Assembly: GCA_905212085.1 (NCBI GenBank)
Contig: CAJMDF010000044.1
Span: 1-15,019, forward strand
Length of the DNA stretch: 15,019 nucleotides
Direction: 5' to 3'
Origin: an uncultured Clostridium sp.
GTDB taxonomy: Bacteria; Cyanobacteriota; Vampirovibrionia; Gastranaerophilales; Gastranaerophilaceae
The notes below the pieces were generated by a model that saw only the letters and a program-made list of their open reading frames with translations, had not been told where the DNA came from and ran no database searches. This document shows positions 1 through 7,690 of this stretch, piece by piece; within the stretch, counting starts at the first letter, position 1, and the number at the start of each line of letters is the position of its first letter. Both the position numbers and the translations under genes were made by a program.

Positions 1-62
1 AAATTTTTATAATAATTGATTATTTAATTATTTCTTGTTCGATATTCATAGTTTTTTGTAAT

Positions 63-128
63 TTATAAGTATTAGTATTCAACTTATAACATGATTTAAC
101 TTATAAGTCAATAAATATATACTTATAA
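63..128. promoter_or_regulatory. Four-copy TTATAA repeat array, putative operator of the XRE gene
   Basis: Four copies of ACTTATAA or its complement lie at 63-70, 82-89, 99-108 and 121-128. The third is a perfect 10-base palindrome, ACTTATAAGT. The TTATAA centres are 21, 17 and 22 bases apart, roughly two helical turns. The last copy ends three bases before the XRE start codon, where a ribosome-binding site would normally sit. A weak promoter (TTTAAC 95-100, 17 bases, TATACT 118-123) would be covered by copies three and four. The repeats are seen directly; the operator role is inferred from their position before a DNA-binding protein gene. Confidence 0.5.
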
Positions 129-131
129 ATT

Positions 132-350
132 ATGAACAAAGCAGAATTATTAAAAAGATTTGGTAAAAACGTTAAAATTGAAAGAATAAAGAAAGATTTA
201 ACAAGAGAGCAACTTGCTGAAATTATGAATGTTTCTGTGAATTATTTGTCTAATGTTGAAAATGGCAAAGCTAACATGTCTTTGGCAAAAGTTTTGGAAT
301 TAGCTGAGTATTTAAAGACTGATATTGAAAATCTTTTGAATTTCAAGTAG
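132..350 (+). CDS. Small XRE-family helix-turn-helix regulator
   Basis: This 72-residue protein is almost entirely one Cro/C1-type helix-turn-helix domain, at roughly residues 12-68. The recognition region reads TREQLAEIMNVSVNYLSNVE, followed by the family's ENGK turn and an LAKVLELAEYL helix. Such proteins bind DNA as dimers and usually repress their own promoter. No ribosome-binding site precedes the ATG; a repeat copy occupies that place, so translation may be leaderless. The stop is 23 bases before rmlA on the same strand, so the two may be co-transcribed, although rmlA has its own good ribosome-binding site. The fold is certain; the target is unknown. Self-regulation through the upstream array, and any effect on the sugar-nucleotide gene, are inferences. 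Confidence 0.9.
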   Translation: MNKAELLKRFGKNVKIERIKKDLTREQLAEIMNVSVNYLSNVENGKANMSLAKVLELAEYLKTDIENLLNFK

Positions 351-373
351 AATACGTAAAAAACGAGGTATTT

Positions 374-1297
374 ATGAAAGGTATTGTATTAGCAGGCGGT
401 GCAGGCACAAGATTACATCCGAGTACAATTGCTGTATCAAAACAGTTATTGCCGATTTATGACAAACCGATGATTTATCATCCGATTTCGGTTTTAATGC
501 TTGCAGGTATTAAAGATATTCTGATTATTTCAACCCCTGTTGATTTACCTAATTTTAAAAGACTTTTAGGTGACGGCAGTCAATTCGGAGTCAAATTTTC
601 ATACAAAGAACAGCCCTCACCTGATGGACTTGCTCAAGCTTTTATTCTCGGGGAAGAATTTATTGGTGATGATTGTGTTGCTTTAATTTTGGGTGATAAT
701 ATCTTTTATGGCGGAGGATTTTCAGGAAAATTAAAGCGAGTTGTATCTGAGGTTACAAATAATGGCGGAGCAACAGTGTTTGGTTATCCGGTGAAGGATC
801 CTCAAAGATTCGGAGTTGTTGAATTTGAAAATCCAACAACCGCAGATTCTGGGCACCTACCTTTGACAAGGGAAGCAAAATTGCGTGTTTTATCTATTGA
901 GGAAAAACCGCAAACTCCAAAGTCTAATTATGCTGTGACGGGGCTTTATTTCTATGATAACAAAGTTGTAGAGTATGCAAAAACTTTATCTCCATCTGCT
1001 CGTGGAGAATTAGAAATTACCGATTTGAATAAAATCTATCTTGAAAACGGAAACTTGAATGTTGAATTGTTGGGCCGCGGTTTTGCATGGCTTGATACAG
1101 GAACTCATCATTCTCTTTTGCAGGCTAGTCAATTTGTTCAAACTGTTGAAGAAAATCAGGGGATTAAGATAGCTTGTCTTGAAGAGGTCGCTTATAGGAT
1201 GAATTTTGTGACAAAAGAAGAGTTGAATAAAACAATAGAAAAATATAATAATAACGAATATTTTAATTATGTCAGAAATATGCTTAATAAGTTGTAA
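374..1297 (+). CDS. rmlA: Glucose-1-phosphate thymidylyltransferase (RmlA/RfbA)
   Basis: RmlA joins dTTP and glucose-1-phosphate into dTDP-glucose plus pyrophosphate, the first step of dTDP-rhamnose and related sugars for surface polysaccharide. The protein has 307 residues. The nucleotide-binding loop LAGGAGTRLHPST is at residues 6-18, SKQLLPIYDKPMIYHP at 22-37, the metal-site region LILGDNIFYGGG at 104-115, EEKPQTPKSNYAVTGLYFYD at 176-195 and GRGFAWLDTGTH at 234-245. The start is supported by GAGG five bases before the ATG. The usual length is 285-300 residues; the excess comes from about 15 extra residues between the FGVVEF strand and the SIEEKP strand (see 830-883). The other rml genes are not in the window. 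The family call is firm. Confidence 0.97.
   Translation: MKGIVLAGGAGTRLHPSTIAVSKQLLPIYDKPMIYHPISVLMLAGIKDILIISTPVDLPNFKRLLGDGSQFGVKFSYKEQPSPDGLAQAFILGEEFIGDDCVALILGDNIFYGGGFSGKLKRVVSEVTNNGGATVFGYPVKDPQRFGVVEFENPTTADSGHLPLTREAKLRVLSIEEKPQTPKSNYAVTGLYFYDNKVVEYAKTLSPSARGELEITDLNKIYLENGNLNVELLGRGFAWLDTGTHHSLLQASQFVQTVEENQGIKIACLEEVAYRMNFVTKEELNKTIEKYNNNEYFNYVRNMLNKL
830..883 (+). repeat. In-frame insert within rmlA, possible protein-coding palindromic repeat
   Basis: In ordinary RmlA proteins about five residues link FGVVEF to SIEEKP. Here residues 153-170 read roughly NPTTADSGHLPLTREAKL, about 15 more. The DNA contains CCTTTGACAAGG at 860-871, a 4-base inverted repeat around TGAC, and looks more GC-rich than its surroundings. 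CCCTTTGACAAGGG-type palindromes are a common core of dispersed bacterial repeats, so this may be a decayed copy that inserted without breaking the frame. The length difference is seen; the origin is inference. Confidence 0.4.
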
Positions 1298-1320
1298 GTT
1301 TTTTAATTTTCACATATAAT
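1292..1320 (+). promoter_or_regulatory. Sigma-70-type promoter for glyA
   Basis: TTGTAA (1292-1297), a 17-base spacer and a perfect TATAAT (1315-1320). The -35 box overlaps the rmlA stop codon. Transcription should start near 1327, giving a leader of about 95 bases before glyA. Confidence 0.65.
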
Positions 1321-1421
1321 TGCATTATAGTCTTAGGGTAATGTGTAAGGTGAAAGTGAGATAAATAGAGTATTATCGTTATTAAAAGCTTCATCAAAGC
1401 ATGCTGGGGAGGGTAAAAAAC

Positions 1422-2663
1422 ATGAATTTAGAACATATAAAAAAAGTTGATCCATTAGTTGCAGAACAAATTGAAAAAGAATTTGAAAGACAACAGAACA
1501 CTATTGAGTTAATTGCAAGTGAAAATATTACATCCGAAGCTGTAATGGAGGCTTGCGGAAGTGTTTTGACAAATAAATATGCAGAGGGCAAACCTCATAA
1601 ACGTTTTTATAACGGTTGTGATAATGTTGACGTTATCGAAGAAACAGCTCAAAAAAGAGCATGTGAACTTTTCCATATGGATCATGCAAATGTTCAGCCT
1701 CACAGTGGTGCACAAGCAAATATGGCTGTGTTTATGGCAGTGTTAAAACCCGGTGATAAAGTATTAGGCATGGATTTGTCAAACGGTGGTCACTTATCGC
1801 ATGGATCTCCTGTTAATTTTTCAGGTTTGTACTTTGATGTAAAAAGCTACGGAGTTGATGAGAACGGTAATATTGATTATGACAATGTTCGTAAAATGGC
1901 TCATGAACATAAGCCTAAATTAATTATTTGTGGTGCAAGTAATTATTCAAAAATTATTGATTTCAAAAAGTTTAGAGAAATTGCAGATGAAGTTGGCGCA
2001 TATTTACTTGCAGATATTGCTCATATCGCAGGTTTGGTCGCAGCAGGGCTTCATCCGTCACCTGCGGGTTATGCTCAATTTGTAACTACAACTACCCATA
2101 AATCTTTGAGAGGTCCAAGAGGCGGGATTACTATGTGTGATGAAGAATTCGCTCAAATTATTGATAAAGCTGTATTCCCAGGATTGCAGGGCGGACCTTT
2201 GGAACATATTATTGCAGGGAAAGCAGTTGCTTTATTGGAAGCTTCCAAACCTGAATTTAAGACTTATGCTGAACAGATATTAAAAAATGCTAAAGCTTTA
2301 GCACAAGGTCTTATGGATGAAGGCATGGATATTGTAGGCGGAATGACTGAAAATCATTTGATGACTTTGGATTTGAGAAAGACAGGTAAAACAGGAAAAG
2401 ACATGGCAAATGTCTTAGAACGAGTTGGAATTACAGCTAATAAAAATACAGTACCTAATGATCCTCAAAGTCCTTTTGTTACAAGCGGGATAAGATTAGG
2501 TGTTCCTGCAGTAACCACAAGAGGGTTTAAAGAAGAAGATATGACAGAAGTTGCAAAAATTATTGCATCTGCAATATTTTCATCAGATAATGAATTGGGC
2601 TTGCAAAATTTAAGAGAACGTTCTTTAAAACTTTGTAAGAAATACCCGATATATAATAATTAA
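1422..2663 (+). CDS. glyA: Serine hydroxymethyltransferase
   Basis: GlyA is a cytosolic PLP enzyme that converts serine and tetrahydrofolate to glycine and 5,10-methylene-tetrahydrofolate, the main entry of one-carbon units. The start chosen is ATG 1422 (MNLEHIKKVDP, 413 residues) because GGGGAGGG at 1406-1413 is a strong ribosome-binding site eight bases before it. The upstream in-frame ATG at 1401 would place that site inside the gene. Motifs in order: IELIASENITS near residue 28, NKYAEGKPHKRFYNGCDNVD at 51-70, QPHSGAQAN at 92-100, LLADIAHIAGLVAAG at 195-209 and the PLP-binding TTTTHKSLRGPRGG with the lysine at residue 227. Length is normal for the family. The next gene follows 12 bases after the stop, so they form an operon. 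Confidence 0.97.
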   Translation: MNLEHIKKVDPLVAEQIEKEFERQQNTIELIASENITSEAVMEACGSVLTNKYAEGKPHKRFYNGCDNVDVIEETAQKRACELFHMDHANVQPHSGAQANMAVFMAVLKPGDKVLGMDLSNGGHLSHGSPVNFSGLYFDVKSYGVDENGNIDYDNVRKMAHEHKPKLIICGASNYSKIIDFKKFREIADEVGAYLLADIAHIAGLVAAGLHPSPAGYAQFVTTTTHKSLRGPRGGITMCDEEFAQIIDKAVFPGLQGGPLEHIIAGKAVALLEASKPEFKTYAEQILKNAKALAQGLMDEGMDIVGGMTENHLMTLDLRKTGKTGKDMANVLERVGITANKNTVPNDPQSPFVTSGIRLGVPAVTTRGFKEEDMTEVAKIIASAIFSSDNELGLQNLRERSLKLCKKYPIYNN

Positions 2664-2675
2664 AAGGGATAATTT

Positions 2676-3707
2676 ATGTTAATCAAATTAACACATGCAC
2701 ATATAATCGGAACAGTAATAGCTTATTTAATTGGAGTATGTTTGGTGCCATTAGTAATAAGTTTTTCTAAAAAAGAAGGACTTGTGGATGTTCCAAACGA
2801 AAGAAAAATTCACACAAAACCAATATCGCGTATAGGCGGGGTGGCAATTTGGGCAAGCACAATGTTGACATTTTTATGTCTTGTGTTCATGAGTTATTAT
2901 CCTTCAGGAAATTTACTTTCAGGTATATTGCTCGGCGGTTCCTTGATGTTTTTATTAGGACTTGTCGATGATATTTATAATCTTGATGCAAAATTCAAAT
3001 TATTTTTACAAATTTCTATAGCTACATTAGTTTATTTGCTTGGTGTGCAAATTAATAATGTTCCGTTTATCGGGCATTTGGGAATATTTTCTTATCCGAT
3101 AACTTTGTTATGGATAGTCGGAATTTCTAATGCTTTGAATTTTATTGACGGAGTAGACGGTCTTGCAGGTTCTGTGGTTACTGTGAATGCTGTCACTTTA
3201 GCTATTATTGCAGTTGCTATGACTCCTCCAAATCCTATTAGTGCATTGATAGGATTTATATTAGCAGGTTCAATGTTAGCATTTTTAACTTATAACTTTA
3301 ACCCTGCAAAAATCTTTATGGGAGATAGCGGAGCATTATTTTCAGGATTTTTACTTGCGACAATATCAATTACTGGAGTAATGAAAGCAGCAACTCTTGC
3401 GATATTGTTGCCGTTCTTAGTGTTAGCTGTCCCTATTATGGATATTACATTTTCATCTTTAAGAAGAATTGCAAAAGGAAAGTCTCCCTTTGTAGCTGAT
3501 GCTGAACATATTCATCATAAATTGTTGCATGCAGGTTTTTCTCAAAAGAAAACTGTGATGATTTTGACATCAGTTGCTATTATAGCTGGGGCTTTGGCGT
3601 CATTGTTTATGGGATCTGCAACTATAAAACATTATTTTATGTATATTATAGCCATAGTTATTGTAATGTTGTTACTTAACTTTATCAAAGCCTTGACAAA
3701 AAAATAA
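2676..3707 (+). CDS. WecA/TagO-like undecaprenyl-phosphate sugar-1-phosphate transferase
   Basis: This 343-residue integral membrane enzyme, with about ten hydrophobic segments, belongs to the polyprenyl-phosphate N-acetylhexosamine-1-phosphate transferase family. These enzymes move GlcNAc-1-phosphate (or a related sugar phosphate) from UDP-sugar to undecaprenyl phosphate, starting O-antigen, teichoic acid or other glycan synthesis on the inner face of the membrane. Diagnostic motifs are GLVDD with the Asp pair at 98-99, NALNFIDGVDGLAG at 152-165, FMGDSGA at 214-220 and HIHHKLLHAGFS at 278-289. The His-rich motif separates WecA/TagO from MraY. GGGA just before the ATG is the ribosome-binding site. 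It lies 12 bases after glyA. With rmlA nearby, surface glycan assembly is plausible; the exact sugar substrate cannot be read from sequence. Confidence 0.92.
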   Translation: MLIKLTHAHIIGTVIAYLIGVCLVPLVISFSKKEGLVDVPNERKIHTKPISRIGGVAIWASTMLTFLCLVFMSYYPSGNLLSGILLGGSLMFLLGLVDDIYNLDAKFKLFLQISIATLVYLLGVQINNVPFIGHLGIFSYPITLLWIVGISNALNFIDGVDGLAGSVVTVNAVTLAIIAVAMTPPNPISALIGFILAGSMLAFLTYNFNPAKIFMGDSGALFSGFLLATISITGVMKAATLAILLPFLVLAVPIMDITFSSLRRIAKGKSPFVADAEHIHHKLLHAGFSQKKTVMILTSVAIIAGALASLFMGSATIKHYFMYIIAIVIVMLLLNFIKALTKK

Positions 3708-3721
3708 TTATGTGTTATCAT
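3693..3721 (+). promoter_or_regulatory. Strong sigma-70-type promoter for the 3892 gene
   Basis: Perfect TTGACA (3693-3698), a 17-base spacer and TATCAT (3716-3721) with TGT directly before it, an extended -10. The -35 box lies in the last codons of the WecA-like gene. Start near 3728, giving a leader of about 164 bases. Confidence 0.75.
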
Positions 3722-3819
3722 CCCTCATGGATTTAATTACTCAGTTTTGAGCGATGTCGTTTTCACGGGATAAGAGTTCAAAATATTTAAGTGTAAATCT
3801 GCCATATATGTATTCTGAA

Positions 3820-3841
3820 AGTTGAATTAATAAATTCAACT
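3820..3841 (+). other. Leader hairpin upstream of the 3892 gene
   Basis: AGTTGAATT, the loop AATA, then AATTCAACT: a perfect 9-base stem with a 4-base loop. It is followed at once by GAGGGAGGA (3842-3850), which looks like a ribosome-binding site but has no usable start codon at the right distance: the first candidate, GTG 3862, meets a stop two codons later. There is no T-run, so it is not a standard terminator. Confidence 0.55.
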
Positions 3842-3891
3842 GAGGGAGGAATACTAGTTACGTGTATTAGTTAAGTAAAGGTTTATTAGCT

Positions 3892-4410
3892 ATGACAGTA
3901 AGTGCAGTAGGACAACATGATAATTCAAAATTGAATACAATTGTTAAATCAACAGCAGTAGGAATGGCAGGCGGATATGCTTTAAAATATTTGTATCCGA
4001 TACAAAAACAAGAAGATAATATTAGTCGTCGTTCAATGCTGAATTATTGCCGTAAAGTTACAAACAGGGCAAAGGCTGATGATTTTAGAGCTAATGGTAC
4101 AAAATCAAAAGCGCAAGATGTATTTATCAAAATGATAGATTCTAATGATAAAGATGCTTTTGCAAGCAAGAGTATTGCTAAAAAAGTTAAAGCTTTAGGT
4201 GGTGAGGAATCATTAGCAGGCAAAGAATTTAGAGGTATTATTAGAACAGTTAATGAAACATCTAAAAATTTGACAAGACGTTTTATGACTGCATACCATG
4301 TAATGCTCAAAATTAAAAGACCGGCAATCCCGTTTTTAGTTGCAGGTGCAGGTGTCGGTTTCTTAACAGGTTTTGCACACAATGTCATGAAAACTGACTT
4401 TGATGCATAA
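3892..4410 (+). CDS. Unrecognised small protein with terminal hydrophobic segments
   Basis: I do not recognise a characterised family. The 172-residue product has a weakly hydrophobic Gly/Ala stretch near residues 21-38 (TAVGMAGGYALKYLYPI), a Lys/Arg-rich soluble middle (about 40-140), and a strong hydrophobic Gly-rich stretch near 143-165 (PAIPFLVAGAGVGFLTGFAH) that could span or bind the membrane. No signal peptide is seen. AAAGG at 3877-3881 lies ten bases before the ATG. It is a single-gene unit: its own strong promoter, a 164-base leader and a terminator straight after. Codon use resembles the neighbours, so recent transfer is not suggested. A lineage-specific protein is likely; the function is unknown. 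Confidence 0.85.
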   Translation: MTVSAVGQHDNSKLNTIVKSTAVGMAGGYALKYLYPIQKQEDNISRRSMLNYCRKVTNRAKADDFRANGTKSKAQDVFIKMIDSNDKDAFASKSIAKKVKALGGEESLAGKEFRGIIRTVNETSKNLTRRFMTAYHVMLKIKRPAIPFLVAGAGVGFLTGFAHNVMKTDFDA

Positions 4411-4439
4411 ATTTTATATTTTTTCACCAAAAAAATATA

Positions 4440-4471
4440 GGCTGAATTTTTATAATTCAGCCATTTTTTTT
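4440..4471. terminator. Bidirectional terminator between the 3892 gene and miaB
   Basis: GGCTGAATT, the loop TTTAT, then AATTCAGCC: a 9-base stem (4440-4462). It is followed by eight Ts (4464-4471) on the plus strand. Seven As at 4429-4435 give a T-run on the minus strand, so it can also end the convergent miaB transcript. Confidence 0.9.
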
Positions 4472-4535
4472 GTGCTACGCACGTAGAAACTTCTATTTTA
4501 TAAGGATTTTATAACATCTTATGTTCTTAATGTTC

Positions 4536-5882
4536 TTAAATTAATTCGCCTTGAAGATACCAGGTTTTTGCGCCTGTAATTTTTACGTTTACAAATTCTC
4601 CTGTCAAATCTTTATCACAAGGAATATGGACAGTTTTGAAGTTTCTTGTTTTCCCTGTGTTTATTTTTTTGCCTTTGTGTTCATAAAAACTTTCAACTAA
4701 GACTTCCATTTCTCTGCCCACATATTTAAGGTTTGATTTAAGACAGTTCTCTTGAATTTTTTTGTTTAAACGTTGAAATCTTTCATCTTTCACATCTTCA
4801 GGTATAAATTTATCTGTCCATTTTGCTGCAACTGTTTTTTCTCTTGGGGAGTATGCTGCTACGTTGCAGTAATCAAGTTCAAATTCATCAATTGCAGTTA
4901 GTGTATCCTCAAATTGTTCTTCTGTTTCTCCAGGGAAACCTGCGATGAAGTCACTTGTTATTGTAACATCAGGCACCATTTTGCGAACTTTTTCAACGAT
5001 TTTTGCATAAGTTTCTCTATCATATCTTCTGTTCATTGCTTTCAGTACAGGAGTACTTCCTGATTGCATCGGGATATGGAAGTATTCGCATACTTTGTCT
5101 AGTTCTACCGCTGTTTTAATAAGTTCATCTGTAATATCTGTTGGATAAGATGTTACAAAACGGATTCTGAATTTCCCTTCTATTTTATTCAAATCTCTTA
5201 AAAGGTTTGCAAGTCTGTAATTTGCAAGATCTTCTCTTTCTTTTTGTTTTGTCGGAAAATCTTTGCCGTAGCTGTCAACGTTTTGACCTAATAATGTAAT
5301 TTCTTTAAAACCTGCATTAAGAGCGTCTTTTACTTCTTTTATAATAGTTTCAGGCAGTCTTGAGCGCTCTCTTCCTCTTGTGTAAGGTACAATACAGTAT
5401 GTGCAGAAATTATTACAGCCTTCAGTTATGTTAATCCACGCATTTGTTGATTTTACACGATTGATTGGGAAGCCTTCTTCATTGATTGTGGGCATGTTTG
5501 TTTCTTCACACGCACAAACTTTTTCTCCTTCATTAATTCTTTTTATTATATCTGGTAATGAATAAATTTGATGAGTGCCAAGTACAAAATCAACATATGG
5601 TGCTCTTGAAAAAATTTTTCTTCCCTTTTGTTGTGCAACACAACCGCAGATGCCTATTTTTAAATCAGGTCTGTCTTGTTTCCATTTTCCCCATACACCT
5701 AATTGGCTGAATGCTTTATCTTCACTCAATTGTCTGATTGAACATGTATTGACCATTACCAAATCAGCGTCTTGCGGATTTTTTGTTTCTTCATAGTCAA
5801 AATGAGATAGAATACCGAGCATTCTTTCGGTATCTGATTTGTTCATTTGACATCCCATTGTTTCTATATAGACTTTTTTCAT
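4536..5882 (-). CDS. miaB: tRNA-2-methylthio-N6-dimethylallyladenosine synthase MiaB
   Basis: MiaB is a radical-SAM methylthiotransferase that adds a methylthio group to i6A37 of tRNAs reading UNN codons. The 448-residue protein has the N-terminal UPF0004 domain with cluster cysteines C11 (TMGCQMNKSD), C47 (NTCSIR) and C81 (GCVAQ). The radical-SAM motif CNNFCTYC holds C156, C160 and C163, followed by YTRGRERSR and then LLGQNVDSYG. A C-terminal TRAM-like RNA-binding region ends the protein (about 385-447). GCQMN and NTCSIR favour MiaB over RimO or MtaB. AGGA lies eight bases before the ATG. It is transcribed alone, converging on the 3892 gene and sharing its terminator; no clear promoter was found in the AT-rich gap upstream. 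Confidence 0.96.
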   Translation of the reverse strand: MKKVYIETMGCQMNKSDTERMLGILSHFDYEETKNPQDADLVMVNTCSIRQLSEDKAFSQLGVWGKWKQDRPDLKIGICGCVAQQKGRKIFSRAPYVDFVLGTHQIYSLPDIIKRINEGEKVCACEETNMPTINEEGFPINRVKSTNAWINITEGCNNFCTYCIVPYTRGRERSRLPETIIKEVKDALNAGFKEITLLGQNVDSYGKDFPTKQKEREDLANYRLANLLRDLNKIEGKFRIRFVTSYPTDITDELIKTAVELDKVCEYFHIPMQSGSTPVLKAMNRRYDRETYAKIVEKVRKMVPDVTITSDFIAGFPGETEEQFEDTLTAIDEFELDYCNVAAYSPREKTVAAKWTDKFIPEDVKDERFQRLNKKIQENCLKSNLKYVGREMEVLVESFYEHKGKKINTGKTRNFKTVHIPCDKDLTGEFVNVKITGAKTWYLQGELI

Positions 5883-6004
5883 TTTTTAATTCCTGCTATT
5901 TATACTTTTACTATTAAAATTATAATACAAAAATACTTAATATACTTGACTTTTGACATATAAAATATTATGTTGAAAATATATGGTTGAAAGGTGTTTA
6001 TTAT

Positions 6005-7678
6005 ATGGGATTAAGCAGAAAAAATGTGTTGATGCTGCTTCATGAACGTACGGAAAAGTACGCAGAAAAAGTGGCATTAGGGATGAAAACTCAATATGGT
6101 TGGAAGGAATTTACTTATCGAGGTGTAGGACTTTTATCCAGGAAATTGGCTTATTACCTGATGACTGAGTTAAAAGTAAAAAAAGGTGACAGATTGGCGA
6201 TATTATCAGAATCTAAGCCTGAATATGGCGCTTGTGTTTTTGCATCGGTAATTTCCGGAATGATCACAGTGCCTTTAGATGTTAAATTAACAAAATATGA
6301 GTTAAAGTCCATTTTGTCTGATTGTGAGCCAAGTGTAATTCTTGTTTCTAAGGCTAATTTAGAGATGGCAAAATTTTTGAAAGAAGAAATTCCATCACTG
6401 AAAGAGATTCTTTTAGTTGATGAGCCATCTTATAATATTGATACTAAAAGTATTTATCAATTAGCGGATAATTATGATTACAAATGGAGTTTTAGAAGCT
6501 CTAAATCGACGGCATTTATAATTTATACATCAGGTACTACAGGTGCTCCAAAAGGTGTTGAAATTACTTTTGAAAATATGTTGGCACAGTTAGATGATTT
6601 AAAATATGCACTTGATAAAATTTTGCCTTATGAACATGTAAATATTTTATCAATTTTACCTATGAATCATCTTTTTGAAATGACTGTTGGTTTTTCAACC
6701 TTTTTAAATTTCGGGTTTTCGGTCTATTACACTCCAAGTCTAAAACCTAAAGATGTTTTAAGTATTATGCGAGAAAAGCAGGTTGAGTTCATGATTGTAG
6801 TTCCTGCATTTTTGAAACTTTTGAAAATGGGAATAGAATCAGAATTAAATAATGCTCCGAAATATGTAAAAATTGGTTTTGAATTGTTATTTAAACTTGC
6901 GAAATTTGTACCGTCTTACAGATTAAAAAAATTGATGTTTAAGAAAATTCATGACAAATTTGGCGGTCATTTTTCAGGTTGTATATCAGGTGGTGCACCG
7001 TTAGATATTTCTGTAGGAGAATTTTTTGAAAGGATTGGGATAAAAGTTTATCAAGGCTATGGCTTATCTGAAGCAAGCCCAGTTGTATCTGTAAATGTTG
7101 ATAAGCGCGGAGATATCGCGTCTGTTGGCAGACCTTTGAAAAGTTTGGAAGCAAAAATTGATGAAGAAACAAATGAATTGATGCTAAAAGGGCCATCTGT
7201 TATGAAGGGGTATCATAATCAGCCTGAAATGACATCAGAAGTTATAGACGAAAATGGCTGGTTGCATACAGGTGATATTGCAAAAATAAGTAAAGACGGA
7301 CATATTTATATTACAGGAAGAATTAAAAATATGATTGTATTATCAGGAGGTAAAAAAGTATTTCCTGAGGAAGTTGAAGCAGTGTTGGAAAAAAGTTCCT
7401 ATTTCTCTGAGGTGTGTGTACTGGGAACTTCAAGAACTTTTGGGGTAAAGGATGGTACAGAAGAAATTACAGCTGTAATTGTACCTGCTTCTGATATTTG
7501 TGAAAAATATGAATGGGATATAGTTGACAAACTCGTTAAAAGTGAAGTTAAAAAATTATCTTTGCAGTTGACAGCGTACAAACGTCCGATTAATATAATA
7601 GTAAGAAAAGATCCTCTGCCGAGGACTACAACAAGAAAAGTTAAACGTAAAGAAGTAAAAGAATTTATAAACGCCTAA
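6005..7678 (+). CDS. AMP-forming acyl-CoA/acyl-ACP synthetase (long-chain fatty acid ligase family)
   Basis: This adenylate-forming enzyme activates a carboxylic acid, probably a fatty acid, with ATP and then passes it to CoA or acyl carrier protein. From ATG 6005 it has 557 residues. Motifs: YTSGTTGAPKG at 174-184 (ATP phosphate loop), YQGYGLSEASP at 349-359, GWLHTGDIAKISKDG at 418-432, GRIKNMIVLSGGKKVFPEEVE at 438-458 and a C-terminal catalytic lysine in TTTRKVKRKE near 545. An in-frame TTG lies 18 bases upstream, but AAAGGTG (5990-5996) sits correctly for ATG 6005 and would be inside the longer form. A TTGACA at 5953-5958 may be the -35 box, with no clear -10. The secreted-protein gene follows 12 bases later, so they are probably co-transcribed. 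Chain length and acceptor cannot be decided. Confidence 0.93.
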   Translation: MGLSRKNVLMLLHERTEKYAEKVALGMKTQYGWKEFTYRGVGLLSRKLAYYLMTELKVKKGDRLAILSESKPEYGACVFASVISGMITVPLDVKLTKYELKSILSDCEPSVILVSKANLEMAKFLKEEIPSLKEILLVDEPSYNIDTKSIYQLADNYDYKWSFRSSKSTAFIIYTSGTTGAPKGVEITFENMLAQLDDLKYALDKILPYEHVNILSILPMNHLFEMTVGFSTFLNFGFSVYYTPSLKPKDVLSIMREKQVEFMIVVPAFLKLLKMGIESELNNAPKYVKIGFELLFKLAKFVPSYRLKKLMFKKIHDKFGGHFSGCISGGAPLDISVGEFFERIGIKVYQGYGLSEASPVVSVNVDKRGDIASVGRPLKSLEAKIDEETNELMLKGPSVMKGYHNQPEMTSEVIDENGWLHTGDIAKISKDGHIYITGRIKNMIVLSGGKKVFPEEVEAVLEKSSYFSEVCVLGTSRTFGVKDGTEEITAVIVPASDICEKYEWDIVDKLVKSEVKKLSLQLTAYKRPINIIVRKDPLPRTTTRKVKRKEVKEFINA

Positions 7679-7690
7679 TTTGGAGATATC

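Noticed and set aside
1..62. A minus-strand gene start at the left edge (ATGAATATCGAAC).
   Set aside because: A stop codon follows after nine codons.
1327..1421. The 95-base glyA leader as a riboswitch (glycine, THF or SAM type).
   Set aside because: No conserved core of those classes is recognisable; only a 4-base hairpin (GCTT/AAGC, 1388-1400) and the 8-base palindrome AGCATGCT are present.
3721..3847. TCCCTCA (3721-3727) and TGAGGGA (3841-3847) are exact complements and could close a 127-base RNA structure.
   Set aside because: The first arm overlaps the -10 box TATCAT and ends where transcription should begin, so it would not be in the RNA. Seven matching bases over this distance can be chance.
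4044..4430. A minus-strand open frame of 128 codons opposite the 3892 gene.
   Set aside because: Antisense shadow; no ribosome-binding site, and it would run through the terminator side of the plus-strand gene, which has promoter, ribosome-binding site and terminator of its own.
5943..5985. Promoter for the acyl ligase from TTGACT or TTGACA (5946-5958).
   Set aside because: Good -35 boxes, but no -10 at 16-18 bases; TATTAT and TATATG lie at 14 and 21 bases or worse. Left unannotated.
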